A stretch of 38,148 nt of DNA from the IMG/VR virus record IMGVR_UViG_3300021503_000002, positions 1 through 38,148 of that record; one strand, written 5' to 3'. The notes beneath the pieces were generated by a model. It was given only the letters and a program-made list of their open reading frames with translations. It did not search any database and had not been told where the DNA came from. The stretch comes from a virus. This document shows, piece by piece, positions 28,368-36,354 of this stretch. Position 1 is the first letter of the stretch. The number at the start of each line of letters is the position of its first letter. The translations under genes and the position numbers were made by a program.

Positions 28368-28408
28368 AATAGCCCAGAAGATGCAAAAATTGAATCTTCT
28401 GGGCTATT
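28368..28408 (-). repeat. strong intergenic hairpin, palindrome copy 4 of 4
   Basis: A 15-bp perfect stem (28368-28382 with 28394-28408) and an 11-base loop. The stem's upper half (AGAAGAT / ATCTTCT) and loop start (TCAA) match the other three palindromes, but here it is extended by AATAGCCC / GGGCTATT and the stop codon lies 28 bp upstream, again as CAA TAA. No U-run follows on either strand. A 19-codon frame beginning ATGGGATTGATAGG covers it, but without a ribosome site. It may be a processing site or attenuator between decoration and adaptor genes. Confidence 0.7.
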
Positions 28409-28429
28409 TCCTATCAATCCCATTAGGGC

Positions 28430-28951
28430 TTATTGAAGTCTACTTACCAGGACATAGAGCCTACCGGCGCCGGATGTAAGCCCTGTTGCAACCTCTGCCG
28501 TTATACAAGGCATATTGGTATCAGCTCCTACAATAATGAGCTCTCCTATAGAACCTTCCGCCTTAGCCTTGGCCCAATCAGTACCTGTCACTGCACCATC
28601 TGCATCAATAGCTATTGCTCCACCAGGATAATATCCAGCAGTTGCCTCTGTAATCTCAGTGCTTATCATATAGTTGTCTTTGTCATAATTGCTATATGTA
28701 AGGTCGACTGAGGGATCATCCAGGGTGCAATAGCCTATATCTATAGAAGGTGTTCCACCTGCAAAGAGTGTCTCTACATGAAAGACAAACTCATGCAGGA
28801 AATAGGCTCCGCCAGCCTCAGGAAATGAAAACAAGGCCACGATCTTGTTCGCAGAATCCTTGTTTATTTCCGCAGACTTCAGCCAAAAAGGATTTATCCT
28901 TACGTTTGTCCTAAGATCTGTTCTCCTTAGATCTCCACCTAAAACAGTCAT
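28430..28951 (-). CDS. probable capsid decoration/head protein (173 aa)
   Basis: A beta-rich protein without cysteine clusters: RINPFWLKSAEINKDSANKIVALFSFPEAGGAYFLHEFVFHVETLFAGG then TPSIDIGYCTLDDPS, and a C-terminal GRLYVLVSRLQ. Its core FLHEFVFHVETLFAGGTPSIDIGY aligns with LLKQVWLWVITAYSGGAPEVLVGF of the neighbouring upstream gene, so the two are probably tandem paralogues. Position just after the capsid gene suggests head decoration or completion. Ends CAA TAA. Confidence 0.6.
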   Translation of the reverse strand: MTVLGGDLRRTDLRTNVRINPFWLKSAEINKDSANKIVALFSFPEAGGAYFLHEFVFHVETLFAGGTPSIDIGYCTLDDPSVDLTYSNYDKDNYMISTEITEATAGYYPGGAIAIDADGAVTGTDWAKAKAEGSIGELIIVGADTNMPCITAEVATGLTSGAGRLYVLVSRLQ

Positions 28952-28968
28952 AATATTCCTCCGTCTTA

Positions 28969-29370
28969 TTAATGAACAACTGAATAGTCAGCAAAGACTA
29001 TCAGTGTTCCTGCCGTGGTGCCTTTAGTAGTCTTGAGTGTGATAGCACCTGCGGCGTCTCCAAAGTATTTACCATCCGCCCACTTAGCCGTGCCTGCCAT
29101 GGATGTCTTAAGACCTGTTACAGTGGGATCACACTCTATATTGGTCATAAAGCCATCCTCATCAGCAGACTCGCCGTTGCCCATGAAGCCTACTAAAACC
29201 TCAGGGGCACCGCCAGAGTAAGCGGTTATAACCCATAGCCATACTTGCTTTAACAGAGCAAACCTTGGAATCCTTATAAGATTATAGGTTCCATCAGCTG
29301 GGGCTATCAACCTCTTACTCTTGGCTAAGCGGACATTGTCTGAAAAAGAATGTGTATATAGATCTGCCAT
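28969..29370 (-). CDS. probable capsid decoration/head protein (133 aa)
   Basis: Lies 17 bp after the major capsid gene. Pattern ADLYTHSFSDNVRLAKSKRLIAPADGTYNLIRIPRFALLKQVWLW, then SGGAPEVLVGFMGNG and GTLIVFADYSVVH at the end; it is a compact beta protein. G+C is visibly higher than in the flanking tail genes. The similarity of its core to the next gene points to a duplication. A decoration or head-stabilising role is inferred from the position and size. Confidence 0.6.
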   Translation of the reverse strand: MADLYTHSFSDNVRLAKSKRLIAPADGTYNLIRIPRFALLKQVWLWVITAYSGGAPEVLVGFMGNGESADEDGFMTNIECDPTVTGLKTSMAGTAKWADGKYFGDAAGAITLKTTKGTTAGTLIVFADYSVVH

Positions 29371-29387
29371 CTTAGCTCCTTATTACC

Positions 29388-30443
29388 TTAGTCTATCGGT
29401 GCTCCCCAAGAACTTCCTACAACACGGCCAAAGTCTTTTCCCTGGAACCTGACACATTTCACTCCAAGAATACCACCACCCCTGATATTCATGAATCTCT
29501 TGGCGTCAGTTTCGTAAGGAACAAATGACATTGTTGTAGACTTAGATTCACCTGCGCCGCCCCAGGCTATTACAGCCGCTTGGCAACCCAGAAGAACATT
29601 CCTGAACACCCCAGCCCTGTTATCAGTGCTATCCTTTATAACCTGAGGAATCCTTTCACTCTTACTGACAAGCATACCATTATACTCAATCTCTACATCA
29701 GGCATTTGTAGCTTGTTAGCTGCTCTTTGCAGGTCTCCCCACTGGCCTATATTAGTGTTCTGCCTCAAGGCATCAAACACATAATTGTGAAGAATAACAC
29801 GATAATACTTTTTGCCCTTAGGAACCAAGGGCCTAACCTTATAGCATTCAGAGTCTTTCCTCGGATTCTCTGCTACCTGCTTCATCTTATCCAACATGGT
29901 TAGATCAAGCAGATCTGCGCTTGTCATGCTTGCTTCCGCAACATCATTGGCTTTAACCCAATGATCGTCATCAGGGTCTACTGGGTCCTGAGCAAAAGTC
30001 TTGCCAGCAATCCTATAGCTGGTATCTCCACACAGATGAGCAAACACCATATCGGATATCTTACTTGCCCACCAATACTGCAAAGCATCCTTACCTTCTT
30101 GCATAAGATTGTAAGGAATCCTTTGCTGATCCATCCTACCACCAGTAGACACAGCATGGTTGAGCTCTTCCACTGTGACCTTAAAGTCACGAAACAGAAG
30201 TTCCTCTTCATTTCCTTCTACTGTATCCCTGCCGACTATACCTTCACCAGTCAACGGAAGCCTAATACCGAAGGTTATCTGATCGCCATCTCCCTTTCCA
30301 AGCTCCGTCCTTGTCTGAACTATACTATCTGGGCTCTTCCCTATAAGATAGGCTATTTCAGTAGACGGAAGCAGGAGAGAGAATAGCTCTCTTGCCCATC
30401 GTTTCCTTGTTAAAGGATCATTTGTTAGAAATTTTGTCTCCAT
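29388..30443 (-). CDS. major capsid protein, N4 gp56 family (351 aa)
   Basis: HK97-fold capsid protein of the N4 gp56/DUF4043 group. It shows KGDGDQITFGIRLPLTGEGI, GNEEELLFRDFKVTVEELNHAVSTGGRMDQQRIPYNL, ISDMVFAHLCGD, and later LQMPDVEIEYNGMLV and CQAAVIAWGG, all at the usual order and spacing. It assembles on the scaffold encoded directly upstream (15 bp). No prohead protease gene is visible in the window. The length is within the family's normal range. Confidence 0.9.
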   Translation of the reverse strand: METKFLTNDPLTRKRWARELFSLLLPSTEIAYLIGKSPDSIVQTRTELGKGDGDQITFGIRLPLTGEGIVGRDTVEGNEEELLFRDFKVTVEELNHAVSTGGRMDQQRIPYNLMQEGKDALQYWWASKISDMVFAHLCGDTSYRIAGKTFAQDPVDPDDDHWVKANDVAEASMTSADLLDLTMLDKMKQVAENPRKDSECYKVRPLVPKGKKYYRVILHNYVFDALRQNTNIGQWGDLQRAANKLQMPDVEIEYNGMLVSKSERIPQVIKDSTDNRAGVFRNVLLGCQAAVIAWGGAGESKSTTMSFVPYETDAKRFMNIRGGGILGVKCVRFQGKDFGRVVGSSWGAPID

Positions 30444-30458
30444 CTAAGTGCTCCTAAC

Positions 30459-31244
30459 CTACTTCAATTCTCCCGCAAGGTATTTGCTGTAGATCTCCCT
30501 GGGAACTTTAGACAGCTCTTCCTCTGGAAGATTGTCTATCTTAGAAGCTGTCCAGCCAACATCTCCGCCTCCAGCGCCTCCATCGAGATTCTGCAGGCTC
30601 GCTGGAGCATCAGCGGCTTTCTTCTTCTTACCTCCCTCAGCCTTCTGAAAAGAAGGATGATGTTTCTTTATAAGATCATACATATACCTATAAGGATTCG
30701 TTAATGACCATACCCAAGCCTCTACATCTGCAGAGGCCTCTCTTATACTGACTCCATTTTTCTCAGCATAATCCTTGGCCATAGCTTCTATCATATCATC
30801 AAAATTACTTTGAGATACAACAGAATCCACGTCCTCATATTTAGGATTAAGCCTCATCATTTCAAGGACTGTATCCAGTTCCTTTTCTCTTTGCTTCACA
30901 AGGGCATCTTGCTCTTTCTGAGCCTTTTTATCCTCCTCAGACAGAATCCCAGCCTTGTCAAGGATCTTTTCAGAGCCTTCTACCCTGCTACTTAGCTCAT
31001 CCATGACACGCTTGTTTTCTCTCAACAATTGCCTGAGCTCTTGGATTTCAGCATCCCTGGCTGCAAGTTGCTCTTCTAATCCAGGTTCCTTTTCTCCTTC
31101 TTTCTCACCAGCATCACCGGAACCTTCTTCACCCTTGTCTTTGCCTTCATCTTGGCCTTGGCCCTCATCTTGACCCTCATTTTCAGGATCTCCGTCCTCA
31201 AGAGGTTCCAAGCCTTCCTCTTGCGACTTGTTTAAATCTTCCAT
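30459..31244 (-). CDS. capsid scaffolding protein (261 aa)
   Basis: A strongly acidic, low-complexity N-terminus of Glu/Asp/Gly/Gln (DGDPENEGQDEGQGQDEG...), then a coiled coil over about residues 55-130 (EEQLAARDAEIQELRQLLREN...), and a basic C-terminal helix-turn region (FQKAEGGKKKKAAD ... EIYSKYLAGELK) that could bind the capsid protein. Position between portal and major capsid genes is the standard one for scaffolds. ATG 31244 follows AAAGGAGAAAGAG. Confidence 0.85.
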   Translation of the reverse strand: MEDLNKSQEEGLEPLEDGDPENEGQDEGQGQDEGKDKGEEGSGDAGEKEGEKEPGLEEQLAARDAEIQELRQLLRENKRVMDELSSRVEGSEKILDKAGILSEEDKKAQKEQDALVKQREKELDTVLEMMRLNPKYEDVDSVVSQSNFDDMIEAMAKDYAEKNGVSIREASADVEAWVWSLTNPYRYMYDLIKKHHPSFQKAEGGKKKKAADAPASLQNLDGGAGGGDVGWTASKIDNLPEEELSKVPREIYSKYLAGELK

Positions 31245-31283
31245 TCTCTTTCTCCTTTAAGAATATATTTTTGATAATTCACC

Positions 31284-31299
31284 AGTCTCTAAAGAGACT
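31284..31299 (-). repeat. 16-bp palindrome behind the portal gene
   Basis: AGTCTCTAAAGAGACT is a perfect palindrome just behind the portal stop codon. As RNA it would give a 6-bp stem with a 4-base loop. No U-run follows. Its sequence is unrelated to the four-copy palindrome family. Confidence 0.5.
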
Positions 31300-33120
31300 T
31301 TAAGCCTTCTTTCCCTTTTCTTCCCCCTTCACAGAAGAAGAGGTCTTAGCTTCAAGTTCCTTTCTCCTAAACTCTTCCTCCCTTCTAATTCTTTCTTCAT
31401 TATACTTTTGCACCTTTATCTTAACAGACATTGGTAGATCCAGGTATTCTAAGATAACCTCAGGTGGAATGACACCTGGATCATTGTGGATAATTTCTAT
31501 AAGTCTACTGGCAATCTCTTGTTTCATTGTAAGATTCTCAGCTGCTTCATCAATGACTACGTCAAATTTGCCAGCACTTACATCATTAAACCCTGGTCCT
31601 TGTGGATTAAGCTGTGTGTTTATTTCAACTAATCTTTCACCTTCAGGCCCCTCAATCCTTATCAACCTTGGCATGGTAACATATTGCTGGATAAGAGAAA
31701 GCATCTTCTGTGTTCCAGCTATTCTACTCGCTCTAAAGTTCCTTAACAAGATGTACAAAACTGCTATGTTAGACTCAAGCCTTAACCTTGCAGTAACCCC
31801 AGGCTCCCTGGAAGACGTTTGCTTACCCATAAGCGGATCTTGTATTCCACTTACGTCCTTCATACTCTGCTGAAAGACTCCATCAAGAACAGCATATATG
31901 TTACTTATCCGTGGCTGATCTGAGAACTTCACCCTTCCAAGCCCTCCTCTTTCAAGCTCCAATCTAAAATTAGGCTCAGAAGAGTGCTTATCATATTCAT
32001 CTATGTTAAGAATTGCATTCACTTCATGCATTAAGATTCCCTTTGGGGCAGTCTGAAGTAGATGCACCAGCTGTCTTCTCATAGTATTAAGAGCCCTTTG
32101 AGGATCTTTTTGCATAGTAATAGCTCCAAACCATCTATTTTCATCCTCGTTCTTATAAGCTCCATACTGCACTATAGGAAATCCTTCATGTTTATACTTA
32201 GATAAACCACTTTCTAAAAGAATTCCACCTGAGAAAATAGCATAGTGCATAAATTTCTTAACAGTCTCCACTGCCTCAGGAACTTCGTTAATAACCCTCC
32301 CATCAGGAAGCCTTAATCCTTCTTTAATAGCTTTCTTAAACTTCTGCCAACCAGGTCTTGTCAAATATTCTGGCCTTCCTGTAACTGGGTTTACAAACCA
32401 AACAACTCTCTCAGGAACCTTGTAATAAGCCTCAATTAATCTAAACAATTCCTTGCTCTCATCAAAAAAACTTGGCACATATAAGCCCATACTTCCCTGC
32501 ATCATTGCAGAGGTTGCATCCTTAAACTCTGGCCAAAATGCAACTATATCTTCCTCCTTGAACCATCTACTTATAAAAACAAACCTGGCATCTTCATCAA
32601 GATCATAGGCTATGCTGTTAGGATCTACAAGAATATCTCTTCCTGGCAGCCTGGTAGCTTTTATCTCTGGCTCAAAGGGATTAGAATTGTCTATATAAAA
32701 GTATAAAAAAGACCTTCCACTCTTGACAGTGTGTTCAAAGCAATCCATCTCTTTATCAGATAGCTTTAAGGTATACCTAAAATGCTTTATGCATCCATTC
32801 ATAAGCTCCGTCAAGGCTTCATCTTCCCTTCCCACTGGAAGAACATAAGGAACTCTCCTAACTTGGTCAGCCAGGCCAACAAGCTTATCTATCTTAGGCT
32901 TTATTTCATTATATACAGTATTAGGCCTTCTTTGAGCTTTTAGGAGAGCAAGAACTTCTCTACTATCCTGCTCTCCTGCATAGAAAGCATAATCCTCTTC
33001 AGCTACCTCCCGCCACTTAGACTCAGGAATAGACCTTTCAGCTTCATTTAGCCAGGTAGTTAGCTTTTGTAAAACAGGATTATTTACTCCAACTGGATAT
33101 ACAGTTTCTTCTATATTCAA
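31300..33120 (-). CDS. portal protein, P22-type (606 aa)
   Basis: The DNA-entry portal of the head. Typical opening EEDYAFYAGEQDSREVLALLKAQRRPNTVYNEIKPKIDKLVGL, then LPGRDILVDPNSIAYDLDEDARFVF (the 'D--s---d--Da---f' segment), WFGAITMQKDPQRALNTMRRQLVHLL and a C-terminal helical/barrel part with charged tail (EEEFRRKELEAKTSS). Length and order fit P22-like portals of podoviruses. It starts with TTG 33120, preceded by AAAGGAAAATACC; no closer ATG exists. Arginines are almost all AGA/AGG. Confidence 0.85.
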   Translation of the reverse strand: MNIEETVYPVGVNNPVLQKLTTWLNEAERSIPESKWREVAEEDYAFYAGEQDSREVLALLKAQRRPNTVYNEIKPKIDKLVGLADQVRRVPYVLPVGREDEALTELMNGCIKHFRYTLKLSDKEMDCFEHTVKSGRSFLYFYIDNSNPFEPEIKATRLPGRDILVDPNSIAYDLDEDARFVFISRWFKEEDIVAFWPEFKDATSAMMQGSMGLYVPSFFDESKELFRLIEAYYKVPERVVWFVNPVTGRPEYLTRPGWQKFKKAIKEGLRLPDGRVINEVPEAVETVKKFMHYAIFSGGILLESGLSKYKHEGFPIVQYGAYKNEDENRWFGAITMQKDPQRALNTMRRQLVHLLQTAPKGILMHEVNAILNIDEYDKHSSEPNFRLELERGGLGRVKFSDQPRISNIYAVLDGVFQQSMKDVSGIQDPLMGKQTSSREPGVTARLRLESNIAVLYILLRNFRASRIAGTQKMLSLIQQYVTMPRLIRIEGPEGERLVEINTQLNPQGPGFNDVSAGKFDVVIDEAAENLTMKQEIASRLIEIIHNDPGVIPPEVILEYLDLPMSVKIKVQKYNEERIRREEEFRRKELEAKTSSSVKGEEKGKKA

Positions 33121-33131
33121 GGTATTTTCCT

Positions 33132-33266
33132 TTATTTATCCTTATCGTGTTCCCTTTCCAATAGAGCTATCAACTTCTCAATAATAGGGATCATTATCTC
33201 CCCAAAAGCCTCAAGAAGAGGAAGGCACCTTTCAATTAATGCTATGATTCTTTCTGCTTTTCCCAT
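33132..33266 (-). CDS. 44-residue helical peptide
   Basis: ATG 33266 with a strong GGAGGAACTGAA ribosome site. The product begins GKAERIIALIERCLPLLEAF, then GEIMIPIIEKLIALLEREHDKDK: an amphipathic to hydrophobic helix without charged breaks in its middle, possibly membrane-associated. It ends 11 bp before the portal start and could be translationally coupled with it. Too short for family assignment. Confidence 0.6.
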   Translation of the reverse strand: MGKAERIIALIERCLPLLEAFGEIMIPIIEKLIALLEREHDKDK

Positions 33267-33298
33267 TTCAGTTCCTCCATTATATAATATTAGTTCTA

Positions 33299-33658
33299 TT
33301 AACTTATAGGCAGCGCAGGGTAATTATCCAACGGGATATAACACTGCGCACGCAAATTCAGATCATTCCCAAGATCACTATCATAAGTGCCCTGAACTGT
33401 AAAGAGCCTCAAGATCTTACCAGCTGTTTCATGTGGCAGTACAGCACAGTCGGCATCATTCAGCACCACATCTTCTGAAGATGCAGGATTCGGTATGTTT
33501 ACTTCCTTGCGATTGTTAATTATCGTCTGTCCATCTCTGGTCGTGAGAGTCCAATTAAGAGTCTTGGGATCTTTGGGGTTTCCATCTTCATCTTTAATGG
33601 ATATATTTATGACATAAGAGCCATTTTCATCCATATGAAGACTTAATGTTGTTGCCAT
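33299..33658 (-). CDS. beta-rich hypothetical protein (119 aa), Ig-like?
   Basis: ATTLSLHMDENGSYVINISIKDEDGNPKDPKTLNWTLTTRDGQTI looks like one immunoglobulin-like beta domain of the kind used by phage decorations and fibres. Arginine codons include CGC and CGT, unlike the portal gene. It stands in a cluster of adhesin-like genes upstream of the portal. It could be an accessory part of a fibre or head spike; no function shown. Confidence 0.6.
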   Translation of the reverse strand: MATTLSLHMDENGSYVINISIKDEDGNPKDPKTLNWTLTTRDGQTIINNRKEVNIPNPASSEDVVLNDADCAVLPHETAGKILRLFTVQGTYDSDLGNDLNLRAQCYIPLDNYPALPIS

Positions 33659-33673
33659 TGTTTATTTAGTTCC

Positions 33674-33907
33674 TTATGTAATTGTTATCTCAGCCTTCCT
33701 TGATGTAAAAGTTAGTCCTGCTTTTCTTGATGTAAAAGTTATCGCCAACTTACCAACAGCAAGACTAACTCCAGACCATAAAATACCAGGGTATCCCCAA
33801 AGAAGTTGCTGATTATCTGCTTGGTCAAGTCCATCAGCAGATATTGGCAAGGGTACATTCCACGGCTGCTGATAACTAATTAGAGCAATTTTATCGTTAG
33901 TATCCAT
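33674..33907 (-). CDS. hypothetical protein with tandem TFTSRKA repeats (77 aa)
   Basis: The N-terminus DTNDKIALISYQQPWNVPLPIS is followed by LLWGYPGILWSG and a C-terminal beta repeat ITFTSRKAGLTFTSRKAEIT. The repeat is also visible in DNA, 27 bp apart. The alternating strand pattern suggests a small beta-hairpin stack. It lies 2 bp after the 386-aa protein and 15 bp before the Ig-like gene, in the adhesin-like cluster. Not recognised. Confidence 0.6.
   Translation of the reverse strand: MDTNDKIALISYQQPWNVPLPISADGLDQADNQQLLWGYPGILWSGVSLAVGKLAITFTSRKAGLTFTSRKAEITIT
33699..33740 (-). repeat. two 15-bp direct repeats, 27 bp apart
   Basis: CTTGATGTAAAAGTT occurs at 33699-33713 and again at 33726-33740 (plus-strand reading), in frame, giving the two TFTSRKA units. 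It is a possible site of slippage that changes the number of beta units. Confidence 0.75.
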
Positions 33908-33909
33908 AT

Positions 33910-35070
33910 CTATGCGCCAGTTCCGAATTTAGCTCGTGTTACTGTGCCTCCTGATTCACTCACACTGGCCTTATGATCTACTACTGTACCTGCATCATTA
34001 TAGACCTTGATGTCTGTTCCATCATTGGTAATCTTGTTTCGAGCCAATTTGTAAAGCCACGCAACCTTTGCCTCAATAGATGCAGTTTCAGCAGGCGCCC
34101 CCTGTGCAGGCTCGCCGGAAGTATCTGTCTTGAGTACATCACAGACTTCGGCATTGACGTCCGCCGCCGAAAGATCATTCAGTGTGTCAATTTCAGTAAT
34201 GATTTCATCTTTGTCACTGGTTAATTCAGTCCTTGTTGGAGGATCATAACTGTTAAGAGAATTGGTAACATGCGTTTCTACATTCGCCTCTACTGCAAGA
34301 CTTGACACATCAGCCTTATAATCAGCCAGAGTCTCGCTGGGGACAACCTTTTGGTTCTTGCCGCCAAATGTCGTGCTTGTCGTGTGATCTGCAATAGCTT
34401 CATCCCACACAGCATCAGCTATGGCGGAAGCTGAGGGGTCATTAAGTCCATCTACTTGATCACTAATTGTTTTAAGGGTATCAGAGTCAGCACCCCGGAT
34501 ATTGCTTTCGGCTGCATCCAATTCAGCTTTGGTTGGAGGGTCATAATCTGCCAGCGCTGCGTCTACCTCGGCATTGACATCTGCCTTTCCTTGAGCATTC
34601 AATGCCACAGTTGTTGCTGTAACCCAGTTGCCTTGATTTGTTTGGAGTTCATCAGTGTCTGCCAGGATAGCATCTACATCTGCGCCTACATCATTTCCGG
34701 TCTGGGCTACGCCAGCAATTTGTGTAACGTCTACCTGGAGTTTATCTGTGCCATATTTTGAATCCCAGTAATTTTGTGTTACGACCATAAAACTCCTTCT
34801 AACAGGCAACGCCCCTGACTCTTTGCACATTAATTCAAGACAACCTAAAGTATTCGTATCAGTGGCATTAAGGGGCACACTATAATTGCCACCATATCTA
34901 TGAGTAGCTGAATTTGTATCATTCTTCTGGGCAGCCGTACCTCCATTTTTTGATAGTTGTAGGTCGGCCTGTGAAAGGGTTAATGCTTCTTCTGTGGTTT
35001 TACCATCAGTATCGTCCACAAAGGGGCCGAGCATTACATTTACTGCGGTTGATTGTCTCAATTCTTGCAT
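33910..35070 (-). CDS. fibre/neck-like structural protein with internal repeats (386 aa)
   Basis: N-terminal attachment-like part (residues 1-110) ends LPVRRSFMVVTQNYWDSKYGTDKLQVDVTQIAG, a pattern I associate with phage fibre or head-appendage proteins. The middle is helical and repeats about every 90 residues (ADVNAEVDAALADYDPPTKAEL, later SYDPPTRTEL and ADVNAEVCDVL). The end is KLARNKITNDGTDIKVYNDAGTVVDHKASVSESGGTVTR, a beta tail common in fibres. Arg codons are often CGN. It is probably an adhesin component anchored by its N-terminus. Confidence 0.65.
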   Translation of the reverse strand: MQELRQSTAVNVMLGPFVDDTDGKTTEEALTLSQADLQLSKNGGTAAQKNDTNSATHRYGGNYSVPLNATDTNTLGCLELMCKESGALPVRRSFMVVTQNYWDSKYGTDKLQVDVTQIAGVAQTGNDVGADVDAILADTDELQTNQGNWVTATTVALNAQGKADVNAEVDAALADYDPPTKAELDAAESNIRGADSDTLKTISDQVDGLNDPSASAIADAVWDEAIADHTTSTTFGGKNQKVVPSETLADYKADVSSLAVEANVETHVTNSLNSYDPPTRTELTSDKDEIITEIDTLNDLSAADVNAEVCDVLKTDTSGEPAQGAPAETASIEAKVAWLYKLARNKITNDGTDIKVYNDAGTVVDHKASVSESGGTVTRAKFGTGA

Positions 35071-35071
35071 T

Positions 35072-36196
35072 TTATGCTCCCATTTGCCTTAAATAATCGC
35101 TCATAGCCACTGGTATTAATAGGCCACCACCTCCTGTTGTATAGGTGCAGTAGATGGAGAATTTTTTATCTTCTGTAACAGGAACTAACGGATCAGGCCA
35201 TGCTCCATAAGTCTGCTCGTCTTTAACTCCTTTTCCTGTTTCATCATCATAGGCTATCCCTATGTACGCATCAGTCCAGTAAACTAAATAATATTCAGTA
35301 TTCCCTGCAAGAGATGGTGAACCGCTAAAGTTAAAAGTTTCCTCATGAGACAAATAATCCGATACTGTAAAAGACCTTTCTTCTGTTGATGCAACTAAAC
35401 TATTATCACTCTTTTTGTAAATAGCACATTTGACGTTACCATTGCCATAAACTACTAACCACGCAGTCATGCTGGTGGCAGTGCCGTCTTCAGGAATCTC
35501 AAAAAAGGACCCATGAATCTCGTTAGCAACTATTATATCTTTACTCCCTTTTGCTGTATATCCAAAAGTTGGGTCGATAATTACTGGATAAGCTGCATTG
35601 TCCAAGAATTCTTGCGGGATTTCAATTGACAGTATTTTGTTCTTTTCATCTATATTTAATTTTCCCCAAACCCAGTTTCCTTTGCTATCAATTATTTTTG
35701 GACGGTAAATATGGAAGACTTTCCCTGTCTTATATTTGCCTCCCTGCTTTGCCTTATGATAGGCAGAATAAGAGCCGACCAACTTATCAGGACAATCTTT
35801 ATCCCCTGACTGATAATGAAAACTAAGGTTTTTTGACACAAATGGAAATTCAAATAGGTTTGTATCAGGTTTACTCTTTAAAACAACGTCAAATTCTAAA
35901 CCACCATGCTCATTTAAAACATAAATTCTATCTTTTCCCTGCACCTCTTCCGGTTCCTTAGGATAAAATACAACATCAAAATCTTTATCCGACCATTTGA
36001 GTTTACTATCTGCAAACTCATTAGGTTTTTCTCTTTTCACATATGGAATATGAAGTGTAAAAGTTACTTCTTCTTCCCATTTGCTTAGTTTTATATAAGG
36101 TATGGGGGAAGGATATACTTTATTCCCAACTTCAATAATATTCCCATCCAGGGATTTTAAAGTATATAAAGTGGAATTAACTTTTTTAATTTTCAA
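35072..36196 (-). CDS. adhesin/fibre-like protein with jelly-roll C-terminus (374 aa)
   Basis: Beta-rich. The middle motif LDNAAYPVIIDPTFGYTAKGS and the following domain (SFFEIPEDGTATSMTAWLVVYGNGNVKCAIYK, SPSLAGNTEYYLVYWTDA) resemble the pair 'linker YPV-IDPTFGY' plus carbohydrate-binding jelly roll seen in phage fibres and bacterial surface proteins. The first 180 residues look like a beta-sandwich (VTFTLHIPYVKREKP). It likely contacts host surface glycans. It is followed by the neck/fibre protein with a 1-bp gap, so the two may form one appendage. Confidence 0.65.
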   Translation of the reverse strand: MKIKKVNSTLYTLKSLDGNIIEVGNKVYPSPIPYIKLSKWEEEVTFTLHIPYVKREKPNEFADSKLKWSDKDFDVVFYPKEPEEVQGKDRIYVLNEHGGLEFDVVLKSKPDTNLFEFPFVSKNLSFHYQSGDKDCPDKLVGSYSAYHKAKQGGKYKTGKVFHIYRPKIIDSKGNWVWGKLNIDEKNKILSIEIPQEFLDNAAYPVIIDPTFGYTAKGSKDIIVANEIHGSFFEIPEDGTATSMTAWLVVYGNGNVKCAIYKKSDNSLVASTEERSFTVSDYLSHEETFNFSGSPSLAGNTEYYLVYWTDAYIGIAYDDETGKGVKDEQTYGAWPDPLVPVTEDKKFSIYCTYTTGGGGLLIPVAMSDYLRQMGA

Positions 36197-36350
36197 TTAC
36201 ATCCCTCTCTATTTTCTTGAGAACTTCAATTCCGTGATCGATCTCTTCTTTTGAAAGACGCTCTCTGCCGCTCCTTACAAGTAAGGTGCTTATTTCTATG
36301 AGCATCCAATGCAACCGTCCCGCTTTGTCATAATACTTTGGTAAGGACAT
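36186..36350 (-). CDS. small helical protein (54 aa)
   Basis: ATG 36350 gives SLPKYYDKAGRLHWMLIEISTLLVRS then GRERLSKEEIDHGIEVLKKIERDV, two helices. An in-frame TTG 36374 would overlap the upstream gene. The ribosome site is weak, so reinitiation after the upstream stop is likely. It overlaps the adhesin gene by 11 bp. Not recognised. Confidence 0.55.
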   Translation of the reverse strand: MSLPKYYDKAGRLHWMLIEISTLLVRSGRERLSKEEIDHGIEVLKKIERDVIEN

Positions 36351-36354
36351 TGTC

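Noticed and set aside
31284-31299. Palindrome after the portal gene as Rho-independent terminator
   Set aside because: Short AU-containing stem, no U-run, and the scaffold and capsid genes follow in the same direction.
29961-31873. Long plus-strand open frames opposite the capsid and portal genes (29961-30386, 31469-31873)
   Set aside because: They are antisense to strongly supported structural genes, have odd composition and no ribosome sites.
33279-33284. Minus-strand TATAAT box upstream of the 44-residue peptide
   Set aside because: No -35 box at proper distance, and the predicted transcript start would fall past the ribosome site.
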